Part shown: positions 7,196 through 15,267 of the stretch, piece by piece | How positions within the stretch are numbered: the stretch's first letter is position 1 | Layout: each line of letters opens with the position of its first letter | From: Candidatus Levyibacteriota bacterium | GTDB lineage: Bacteria; Patescibacteriota; Microgenomatia; Levybacterales; UBA12049 | Length of the DNA stretch: 51,728 bases | Assembly (NCBI GenBank): GCA_027459745.1 | Contig: DAIDHL010000009.1 | Coordinates: 1-51,728, forward strand | Direction of reading: 5' to 3' | Made by a program: the position numbers and the translations under genes | Notes under the pieces: model-generated | Database searches by the model: none | What the model was told of the DNA's origin: nothing | What the model saw: the letters and a program-made list of their open reading frames with translations, nothing else

Positions 7196-8524
7196 ATGAA
7201 GCAATTACTTACTACAGATCCTGAAGTATATGATTTGGTAAAACAAGAAGAAAAGCGTCAGCGCGACGTGCTGGAAATGATCCCCTCAGAAAATTATACC
7301 TCAGGTGCAGTTTTAGAAACTCTGGGTACAGTCTTAAATAACAAATATTCAGAAGGATATCCTAAAAAACGATATTATCAGGGCAATGAAGTGGCAGATG
7401 CGGTTGAGACATTAGCTCAAGAGAGAACAAAAAAATTATTCGGCGTACCCTATGTCAACGTACAACCTCTATCTGGTTCAGTTATGAATCTGGCTGTCTA
7501 TTTTGCCTTATTAGAACCTCTCAAAGATAAAATCATGGGTTTATCGCTAGCCTTCGGTGGTCATTTGACTCATGGACAACCACAATCAGCTACAGGTAAA
7601 TTTTTTCCCTCAGTTTTATACACTCTCGGTAAGGATGAACGCATAGATTTTGCCGCACTAGAGGAGTTGGCAATGAAAGAAAAGCCTAAGATTATAGTCT
7701 GTGGGTTTACAGCTTACCCGAGAATTATTGATTTTAAGCGCTTTGCTAAAATCGCTGACAAAGTTGGAGCATATTTAATGGCTGATATATCACATATTGC
7801 CGGATTAGTAGCTGGTGGAGTACATCCTTCTCCAGTAGACTATGCGCATATTGTGACTACTACTACCCACAAAACACTTCGTGGACCTCGAGGAGCTTTA
7901 ATTATGGTTACACAAAAAGGACTGAATAAAAATCCCGATCTTGGTAAATTAATTGATACTGCTATTATTCCGGGGTTGCAGGGAGGACCACATGATAATC
8001 AGACCGCAGCCATTGCCGTGGCATTGAAAGAAGCGAGTACTGCCAAGTTTAAAAAATACGCACAGCAAATTGTCTTAAATGCCAAGAAGTTGGCTGAAGA
8101 ATTACATAAATATGATTTTAAATTGATCAGTGGAGGCACAGACAATCATTTGTTATTAGTTGATCTGAGTAACAAGCAGGTTAATGGAGCAGTAGCTGCG
8201 TTGGCATTAGAAGCAGCTGGGATTGTTTTAAATAAAAATGGGGTCCCCTTTGATAAAAAACCACCATTTTATCCTTCGGGAATTCGTTTTGGCACACCAG
8301 CTATTACAACGCGTGGTTTGAAGGAGAGAGACATGGTCAAAATTGCGCGTTGGATGAATGCAGCCATAGAAGAAGTTAAGGGGTTTGATTTTCTCACTGA
8401 TGATAAAGCTGAGCGCAAAGCAATGTTTGATGATTACAAGAAGAAGATTGCCAGGAATAAACAGCTCAAAGAGATAGCCAAAGAAGTAAGAGACTTCTGT
8501 CGTAAGTTTCCCATTCCAGTTTAG
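7196..8524 (+). CDS. glyA: Serine hydroxymethyltransferase
   Basis: MIPSENYTS, YSEGYPKKRYYQGNE, HIVTTTTHKTLRGPRGALI (PLP lysine), GGPHDNQTAAIA. Confidence 0.96.
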   Translation: MKQLLTTDPEVYDLVKQEEKRQRDVLEMIPSENYTSGAVLETLGTVLNNKYSEGYPKKRYYQGNEVADAVETLAQERTKKLFGVPYVNVQPLSGSVMNLAVYFALLEPLKDKIMGLSLAFGGHLTHGQPQSATGKFFPSVLYTLGKDERIDFAALEELAMKEKPKIIVCGFTAYPRIIDFKRFAKIADKVGAYLMADISHIAGLVAGGVHPSPVDYAHIVTTTTHKTLRGPRGALIMVTQKGLNKNPDLGKLIDTAIIPGLQGGPHDNQTAAIAVALKEASTAKFKKYAQQIVLNAKKLAEELHKYDFKLISGGTDNHLLLVDLSNKQVNGAVAALALEAAGIVLNKNGVPFDKKPPFYPSGIRFGTPAITTRGLKERDMVKIARWMNAAIEEVKGFDFLTDDKAERKAMFDDYKKKIARNKQLKEIAKEVRDFCRKFPIPV

Positions 8525-8530
8525 AAAAAA

Positions 8531-8857
8531 ATGACTGAGGGTGATAATGTACATAGGGGATTAAATCCTCATACGTTAAAAATTGGTTTACACGCATTAG
8601 ATATGCTTGTTCATCGGGGCCCTTATGCGACTTACGATGAGGCATCTCAAGCTATATTGCCGCTTTTACCACAATTAGAATCTGTAAAAAGAGTTCCAGG
8701 ACTATGGTTATATAACACACCCGACTTTAAAAGACGAAAAGGAGTTAGAGATACAAATTTCTATCAGTTACCAGGTAGTCCAATGGTTTATGTAGTAGAA
8801 AATTTGGGAGAAACTCAATACTTAAGAACTGTTTTGTTACCTCGGAGGAATCAATGA
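8531..8857 (+). CDS. Hypothetical protein
   Basis: 108-aa ORF directly after glyA; no family recognised. Confidence 0.55.
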   Translation: MTEGDNVHRGLNPHTLKIGLHALDMLVHRGPYATYDEASQAILPLLPQLESVKRVPGLWLYNTPDFKRRKGVRDTNFYQLPGSPMVYVVENLGETQYLRTVLLPRRNQ

Positions 8858-8884
8858 TAAGTCTTCAGATAAATAGGGATTTAT

Positions 8885-9085
8885 TTATGGTGTCGGAGTA
8901 GCGGTGGGAGTTAATGTTGGTGTTGGAGTGTCTGTGGATGAAGAACTAGAAGTGGTTGTGGAACCCCCTCCCTCATGTAAAGCCGGAGAATAAGGATATT
9001 GCGGTGTTACACCACCAGTCAAAATCACGGCTGCCATAATTATTAATACAATCAACAATATAACGATAAACTCGCCTCTATCCAT
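8885..9085 (-). CDS. Small single-TM protein with C-terminal Ser/Thr and Pro-Thr tail
   Basis: MDRGEFIVILLIVLIIMAAVILTGG...STTTSSSSSTDTPTPTLTPTATPTP. Confidence 0.65.
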   Translation of the reverse strand: MDRGEFIVILLIVLIIMAAVILTGGVTPQYPYSPALHEGGGSTTTSSSSSTDTPTPTLTPTATPTP

Positions 9086-9141
9086 AAATTTGATTATTAA
9101 GAAGATTCTACTTAATTTAGATTAGCGGATATCTTTCAGGC

Positions 9142-9170
9142 TTGCAAGCGCTTGCTATATTTTGTATAAT
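9142..9170 (+). promoter_or_regulatory. rpsB-tsf promoter with palindrome overlapping the -35
   Basis: TTGCAA (9142-9147), 17-nt spacer, TATAAT (9165-9170); perfect 12-bp palindrome GCAAGCGCTTGC at 9144-9155. Confidence 0.75.
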
Positions 9171-9184
9171 ATGTTTATCTCACA

Positions 9185-9230
9185 CATCTGATAGATGTCC
9201 TTGATCAACTGAGTTGATTAGCTTCAGATG
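9185..9230 (+). promoter_or_regulatory. Structured rpsB 5' leader
   Basis: CATCTGA (9185-9191) pairs with TCAGATG (9224-9230); inner hairpin TGATCAAC-TGA-GTTGATTA (9202-9220); competing hairpin CATCT-GAT-AGATG (9185-9197). Confidence 0.6.
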
Positions 9231-9247
9231 GCGGATATAAAAAGGAT

Positions 9248-10108
9248 ATGAAAAATATTACTCTCGAAGAATTATTGGAAGCTGGATGCCATTTTGGCCA
9301 TCAAGTGACTCGACAAAACCCCAAAGCACGTGATTATGTGTTTGAAACTCGTGACGGAATCCACATTATTGACCTAGCCAAGACTAAAGAAGGATTAGAT
9401 GAAGCAGCTGAATTCGTTAAGCAACTGGCCTCAAAGCCTGATTCGGCCATGATTATTTTGGGTGCGAAAAGACAAGCTCAACAAGTGGTCAAAGAAGAAG
9501 TCGAAAGAGCCATGACTGAAGGAGCTAATGGTTTGTACAGTGTAACCAGTCGGTGGATTGGTGGTATTTTGACCAATTTCCCAGAAGTATCTAAGAACTT
9601 TCGTCGTTTGAAAGATTTGAGTGAAAAATTAGCTGATAAGAAAGCCCAGGCTGGATATACTAAAAAAGAAATATCTTTATGGGAAAAAGAAAGACAGAAG
9701 TTACTTTCTTTCTATGGTGGAATATTTGAATTAACAAAACTTCCGGATGCTATTTTTGTTATAGATAGTCACTTAGAAGATTTAGCCGTTCGCGAGGCAA
9801 ACAATATGCGTGTAGCAACAGTAGGAATTACTGATACTAATGCTGATCCGACGGTGATAGCACATCCTATCCCAGCCAACGATGATGCAGTTGGTTCGAT
9901 AAAATTGATTGTTCATCATATTGTCGATGCTTGGATAGAGGGCAAAAAGGGACAAGTAACAACTGAGAAGACACAAGAAAAGAGAGAAAATGTAGAAAAA
10001 GTAAAACCAATAGTTGAAACTGCTCCTGAAAAAACAGCTGATCCAGCTGTAGCTACCACCAAAAAAACAGCTCGCAAAATGGCTAAAGCAGAAGCAGCCG
10101 CTGAATAG
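9248..10108 (+). CDS. rpsB: 30S ribosomal protein S2
   Basis: ITLEELLEAGCHFGHQVTRQNPK..., RWIGGILTNF, PDAIFVIDSHLEDLAVREANNMRV; Lys/Ala-rich C-terminal tail. Confidence 0.97.
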   Translation: MKNITLEELLEAGCHFGHQVTRQNPKARDYVFETRDGIHIIDLAKTKEGLDEAAEFVKQLASKPDSAMIILGAKRQAQQVVKEEVERAMTEGANGLYSVTSRWIGGILTNFPEVSKNFRRLKDLSEKLADKKAQAGYTKKEISLWEKERQKLLSFYGGIFELTKLPDAIFVIDSHLEDLAVREANNMRVATVGITDTNADPTVIAHPIPANDDAVGSIKLIVHHIVDAWIEGKKGQVTTEKTQEKRENVEKVKPIVETAPEKTADPAVATTKKTARKMAKAEAAAE

Positions 10109-10119
10109 TATAAAGGTAC

Positions 10120-10173
10120 AAGTATTAAGTATAAAGTAATTACCTACTACTTTATACCTGATACTTAATACTT
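10120..10173. repeat. AT-rich inverted repeat between rpsB and tsf
   Basis: AAGTATTAAGTATAAAGTA (10120-10138) versus TACTTTATACCTGATACTTAATACTT (10148-10173); arms match except for a 7-nt bulge. Confidence 0.7.
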
Positions 10174-10177
10174 AAAT

Positions 10178-10636
10178 ATGGCACAAGCAGATATTAAATT
10201 ATTAAAACAACTCAGAAATGAAACTAGCGCTTCAATTGCAGATTGTCGCATGGCTTTAGAAGAAAGCAATAACGATTATGAAAAAGCCAAAGAATGGTTA
10301 AAAAAACGAGGTCTGGAAAGAGCCGAGAAAAAATCCGACCGAGAAACTTCCCAAGGATTAGTGGAATCGTATGTGCATAATGGCCGAGTTGGAGTTTTAT
10401 TGGAAATTTTATGTGAAACTGACTTCGTAGCGAGAACTGACGACTTCAAAAAGTTGGCCCACGAAATTGCCATGCAAGTCTCTGCGATGAACCCCGAAAA
10501 TATCGATGTATTGTTAAAGCAAGAATATATTCGTGACTCGTCCCAAACAATTGAACAATTAATTAAGACTACGATTGGTAAATTAGGTGAGAACATACAG
10601 GTAAAAAGATTTTCACGTATTGCATTGGGTGAATAA
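10178..10636 (+). CDS. tsf: Elongation factor Ts, short form (152 aa)
   Basis: LKQLRNETSASIADCRMALEESNNDYEKAKEWLKKRGL UBA-like start; LCETDFVARTDDFKKLAHEIAMQVSAMNP. Confidence 0.93.
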   Translation: MAQADIKLLKQLRNETSASIADCRMALEESNNDYEKAKEWLKKRGLERAEKKSDRETSQGLVESYVHNGRVGVLLEILCETDFVARTDDFKKLAHEIAMQVSAMNPENIDVLLKQEYIRDSSQTIEQLIKTTIGKLGENIQVKRFSRIALGE

Positions 10637-10757
10637 GTACTCCTAACACCAAATTTTAGATATCTTCAGTTTTGGTAATTTTTTGCCTAACTTAGCAGTC
10701 AAGTAATATTGCTCTTGATACTAAGTAAGTATTCTGTAATAATTTTTTTAACAGAAC

Positions 10758-12479
10758 ATGATCCCCATAGAATCTCAGCTTAGACAGCATGTGGATTTGA
10801 AAATGCCAGGTCAAATCGTTGAGACGGAAATATTACCTGCAAATAAGGGAAGCTTAAGTCACCCATTTATAAGAATCGTAAATACTATACCTCGTTTGAA
10901 TGGGAGACAATTAAAACACATTCCAGATTCAGAATTAAAACAATGGGGAAGGGGAGCTGATGAAATTTGGTTAATGGGTATTATGAAAAGAAGCCCTGTT
11001 AGTAAAGAAGATGCACTTAACTGGAAAGATCAATACTTGAGCGCAGTACCAGACTTGTCGGATGATCAGGTAATTGGTTCTGCATTTGCCCCAGCAAGTT
11101 GGAAGCCAGATAGTAGAGTTGCAAGTTCTGAAGAGGAGCTAAAACAACAGGTTGAAAGACTACATAGAATGGGGAAAAGGGTAATTACCGATGTAGTACC
11201 CAATCATGTAGCACCCGATAATGAACTGGTGACAGAGGAGAATATTTTAGCAGGTATGTTTCTGTATAAAACAGATGCTCCATTGCCCACAGAAAGATTC
11301 CATAAGTTTGTAGGAGAGAGTGGTAAAACTTATTATTTACCTTGGGGTAATGATGAATGGAGGGATACGGTTCAGTTAAATTTAGCTAATAATGCATATC
11401 AAACTGCGTTAAAGAATCATGTCTCCAATCTGGTTCGTTTAGGATTTGATGGTGCTAGATTTGATATGGCAATGCTGCCTACCCCCCAGATATTTCTTAA
11501 AAAATGGGGACATTTACTGTCTTCAGAAGATAGAGCTTCTTTGGAAAATCAGATCAAAGAAGAAAATAGTGGAAGTGTAGCTCACCAATTTTGGTATGAC
11601 ATTATAAATCAAGCAAAAAAAACTGCAAAAACTCATGGTAAAGATTTCATTGCGATTGCCGAATCTTACGAAGAATACGGACAGAATGGAAACTTATTAA
11701 AACAGGGGTTTGATAGGGTATATGCACATAGCAGATATAAGCATGTACAAAAATTATTCCGTATTGAAGGCGAACCTACCCCTTATTTAACAGATTGGAT
11801 TGATAGACACTCTTCAGAATTTAGTCATCAAGCTACATATTCTAGTAACCATGATGAACAACCGGTTATTAGAGAATTTGGAATGCGAGATCATGAAGGA
11901 TACCGTTTCGATAAAAATAACCCTTATCATGTAAGTCGGGGTGTCCGAACTGCTAGAGCTGTAACTTCACTCATGGCACTTTTACCGTCTGCATTTATAT
12001 TTGACGATTTGGCCCGGGATGGCTATTATGGCGAGAAGGAACCAGTTCAGATTAGTATCTTACCCAAGAACAATTTTATTGACCAGAGTAGCTTTTATGA
12101 TCTAATTTACAGTATAAAAAAATCAAATTTATTTCAGAAAGGTAAATTCTCAGTTCCTAGTTTGAAAATAAGTGGTCATGATATCGGTCACTCCCATGGG
12201 GAGATTATTCCTCTTCAGTATGAGAATGAGGCCGAAACAGCAGTAGTAGTTATTAACGCCAAAGACAGGTTGGGAGTCTGTCAGGTTCCAGTACCTCCGG
12301 ATGCTCAGGCGGTTGGAGTTTTGGATATCCAGCAACAGAAATGGCTTGATCCACAGGTTATAGATACATTAAGACTACATGGTGATGGATATTTTGTTAA
12401 ATTAGAGCCAAATGGGGTTCAGATGATATATTTTCTAAAAACAACAGCAAGTTCTCCTAAAAATGATAGGTTAAATTAA
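10758..12479 (+). CDS. GH13 alpha-amylase-family glycoside hydrolase/transferase
   Basis: VITDVVPNHVAPDNE, GFDGARFDMAML (nucleophile Asp), IAIAESYEEYG (acid/base Glu), SSNHDEQPV (third Asp). Confidence 0.85.
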   Translation: MIPIESQLRQHVDLKMPGQIVETEILPANKGSLSHPFIRIVNTIPRLNGRQLKHIPDSELKQWGRGADEIWLMGIMKRSPVSKEDALNWKDQYLSAVPDLSDDQVIGSAFAPASWKPDSRVASSEEELKQQVERLHRMGKRVITDVVPNHVAPDNELVTEENILAGMFLYKTDAPLPTERFHKFVGESGKTYYLPWGNDEWRDTVQLNLANNAYQTALKNHVSNLVRLGFDGARFDMAMLPTPQIFLKKWGHLLSSEDRASLENQIKEENSGSVAHQFWYDIINQAKKTAKTHGKDFIAIAESYEEYGQNGNLLKQGFDRVYAHSRYKHVQKLFRIEGEPTPYLTDWIDRHSSEFSHQATYSSNHDEQPVIREFGMRDHEGYRFDKNNPYHVSRGVRTARAVTSLMALLPSAFIFDDLARDGYYGEKEPVQISILPKNNFIDQSSFYDLIYSIKKSNLFQKGKFSVPSLKISGHDIGHSHGEIIPLQYENEAETAVVVINAKDRLGVCQVPVPPDAQAVGVLDIQQQKWLDPQVIDTLRLHGDGYFVKLEPNGVQMIYFLKTTASSPKNDRLN

Positions 12480-12504
12480 GTTTTATAAAACTTTTTAATA
12501 TTAG

Positions 12505-12532
12505 TTGTAATTCTTGATTTGACTGATATAAT
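12505..12532 (+). promoter_or_regulatory. frr promoter
   Basis: TTGTAA, 16-nt spacer, extended -10 TGA-TATAAT (TATAAT 12527-12532), 11 nt before the ATG. Confidence 0.6.
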
Positions 12533-12543
12533 ATACACAATAC

Positions 12544-13107
12544 ATGCAGCCTGATGTTTTAAATCAAACCAAAGCTCGTCTACAGAAAGTCATCGAAATG
12601 ATCAGAAATGACATTTCTACTATTCGTACGGGCAAGGCTAGTCCGTCTTTAGTCGAGAATCTTGTCATAAGTGCTTATGGCGGTACAGCAAAAATGCGCT
12701 TAATGGAATTGGCTACCATTGGGACTTTGGACCCGCATACTTTAGTAATTACTCCCTTTGACCACACAATTATTCAAGAAATAGAAAAAGGCATTTTTGA
12801 GGCCAATATTGGACTTTCCCCAGTTGTAGATGGGCAGATTATTCGTATCTCATTGCCTCCGCTATCTGAAGAACGTCGCCAAGAACTGATTAAAGCTATG
12901 AAACACAAATTAGAAAATGGGAAAATTATGATCCGCCAGGCTCGCCATGAAAGCATGGAAGCCGTTAAAAAAGGAAATGAAGCTGGCACAATTACAGATG
13001 ATGAAAAGCAAAGACTAGAAAAAGAAATACAAAAAGTTGTGGATGAATATATCTCTATTATTGATGGAGTGGGTGAACAGAAAGAAGCGGAATTATTACA
13101 AATTTAA
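12544..13107 (+). CDS. frr: Ribosome recycling factor
   Basis: IRTGKASPSLVENLVISAYGG, PFDHTIIQEIEKGI, LPPLSEERRQELIK. Confidence 0.96.
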   Translation: MQPDVLNQTKARLQKVIEMIRNDISTIRTGKASPSLVENLVISAYGGTAKMRLMELATIGTLDPHTLVITPFDHTIIQEIEKGIFEANIGLSPVVDGQIIRISLPPLSEERRQELIKAMKHKLENGKIMIRQARHESMEAVKKGNEAGTITDDEKQRLEKEIQKVVDEYISIIDGVGEQKEAELLQI

Positions 13108-13211
13108 GATTCAAATTTCAGACTAAGTTAAGAATCCAGAATTATATTTACCTCAGTAATGCGATGTTCTTTAAATTAATTCTCATTTCTTAATTGTAAT
13201 TACAAATCACT

Positions 13212-14396
13212 ATGTTGTTAACTCTAATTGCCTTTATTTTCATTTTATCCGTTCTGGTGATTATCCATGAGGCCGGGCATTTCTTCACGGCTAAGTTTTT
13301 TGGTATCAAAGTTGAAGAATTTGGTTTTGGTTTTCCTCCACGCGTCTTTGGTATCAAAAGAGGCGAGACAATATATTCAATTAACTGGTTACCTATTGGT
13401 GGGTTTGTCAAATTATATGGTGAAGACGAGGCTGGTGGAGGGAAGATCACGTTGCCAAACAAAACAGATCATAAAGCAACCCAAGAGGAGCTTAAACGGG
13501 CCTTTTATGCTCGTCCAGCTTGGCAAAGGGCTCTGGTGATTCTCAATGGAGTTATTATGAATACAGTTTTGGCAATTGTAATTTATTATATCTTCTTAAG
13601 CTTATCCAGTTTTAAAACAGAATTACCTTTGCTCGATCCTAATTTCAATTTTGTGGGTGCTAACCAAACTGTTAACTCACAGATCTTAGTTAGTGAGGTG
13701 GTGCCTAATTCTCCCGCCAGCAAAGCAGGTATTACAGTAGGTACAGCATTGATTGCAATTGATGGTAAGAAGATAAGCGATTACACCAATGTAGCCAAAA
13801 TAATCGATAGTCATAAGGGAGAAAAGGTGACTTTAACTTTACAAAATCCTTCTACTCTTGTTAAAAGAAACGTAACCGTAATTCCTCGTATTAATCCGCC
13901 CAAGAATCAGGGAGCAATCGGCATTGCATTTTTTCCTATGCAATCAATGTTGCTTACTTATACCACCATATCACAGAAAATTTTTTCTGGCATAACATAT
14001 CCATACAACATGCTGGTATATAATTTTGATGTTATTGGTAAGTTAATTGCAGTCTCTGTCAAACAGCATACTTTAGCACCCATTAGTCAAAGTGTATCGG
14101 GTCCTGTGGGTATATACTCAGTAGTAGGAACGGTAGTGCATATTCCCAATTTAAAAGAGAGAATTCTGGATATTTTGAATTTGATGGGTTTATTGTCTAT
14201 TTCATTGGCATTTTTCAATATTTTGCCTATCCCCGCACTCGATGGGGGGAGATTTTTCTTCATTTTATTCGAGTTGGTTTTTAGGCGAAAAGTTAATCCG
14301 GTCATTGAGGGATATATTCATACTGCAGGAATGGCTTTATTGTTAATTTTATTACTTCTGGTCACAGTTAGCGATTTAGGAAAATTATTCCACTAA
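13212..14396 (+). CDS. rseP: Site-2 protease, M50 family (RseP-like)
   Basis: VIIHEAGHFFTAKFFGIKVEEFGFGFPPR (HExxH), PDZ region, FFNILPIPALDGGRFFFILFE (LDG). Confidence 0.93.
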   Translation: MLLTLIAFIFILSVLVIIHEAGHFFTAKFFGIKVEEFGFGFPPRVFGIKRGETIYSINWLPIGGFVKLYGEDEAGGGKITLPNKTDHKATQEELKRAFYARPAWQRALVILNGVIMNTVLAIVIYYIFLSLSSFKTELPLLDPNFNFVGANQTVNSQILVSEVVPNSPASKAGITVGTALIAIDGKKISDYTNVAKIIDSHKGEKVTLTLQNPSTLVKRNVTVIPRINPPKNQGAIGIAFFPMQSMLLTYTTISQKIFSGITYPYNMLVYNFDVIGKLIAVSVKQHTLAPISQSVSGPVGIYSVVGTVVHIPNLKERILDILNLMGLLSISLAFFNILPIPALDGGRFFFILFELVFRRKVNPVIEGYIHTAGMALLLILLLLVTVSDLGKLFH

Positions 14397-14456
14397 GGCT
14401 TAATGATTAAGTTTATTTTATTGATTAAACTCTCAAATAGTGTATAGTATGTGTGC

Positions 14457-15218
14457 ATGTTTGTTGAGGATATTTTTCATCGAGAGCAAATCCGCTATTC
14501 TTTGCAGCAGGGAATATATTTTCTGCCAGTATTGTCTCCTGATCAGGGTTTGCAGATTGGCAAAACTCTTTTAACCAATTTAGCTGACAACAAAACAGCA
14601 GTTTTTCTCTCTGGGGGCAAAACACCTGCTCCTATGTATCAGTTACTAGCGCAAGAAGAGAAATTCGCCCCCGGGGTGGTCGGCATGGTGGATGAACGTT
14701 ATGGAGAAAAGTTTCATGCTCAGAGCAATGAACTAATGATACAAAATACAGGCTTGCTGCGTTATTTAACGATGAGGGGAATAATGTTCCATCCGATTTT
14801 ACAAGGCGAGGAAGGTATTATTGAAACAACTAGTGCTTATGATGCTACGTTGAGGAATATTTTTAATCAATACCAAACCTTGGTCGCTCTGATGGGTTTG
14901 GGAAGTGATGGGCATACCGCTGGCTTATTACCACAAAGTTTTAAGTTTCAAATCACTAATTCTAACTCGACAAAATACGATTATGTTAGCGCTTACGAAT
15001 ATCCGGATGGGTTATATAAACAACGTATTAGCATGACCTTCTTAGGCTTGTCCATGCTTGATTTATATATTATCTTGGCTTTTGGTGAAGATAAAAAAGA
15101 GGCAATTCTTAAAATGTTTGACAGTGGATCGGAAGAGGAAATTCCAGCTAGATTTTACTTAGATGCTAAGAATAAGAAGAAGACGGTATTAATTACTGAT
15201 CAGGAACTTTTTTCCTAA
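14457..15218 (+). CDS. pgl: 6-phosphogluconolactonase
   Basis: FLSGGKTPAPMYQLLA, VDERYG, LMGLGSDGHTAGLLP. Confidence 0.85.
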   Translation: MFVEDIFHREQIRYSLQQGIYFLPVLSPDQGLQIGKTLLTNLADNKTAVFLSGGKTPAPMYQLLAQEEKFAPGVVGMVDERYGEKFHAQSNELMIQNTGLLRYLTMRGIMFHPILQGEEGIIETTSAYDATLRNIFNQYQTLVALMGLGSDGHTAGLLPQSFKFQITNSNSTKYDYVSAYEYPDGLYKQRISMTFLGLSMLDLYIILAFGEDKKEAILKMFDSGSEEEIPARFYLDAKNKKKTVLITDQELFS

Positions 15219-15267
15219 ACTTATTTCATTCTTGACAGCGATATCAATATATTATTACACTGATTAT

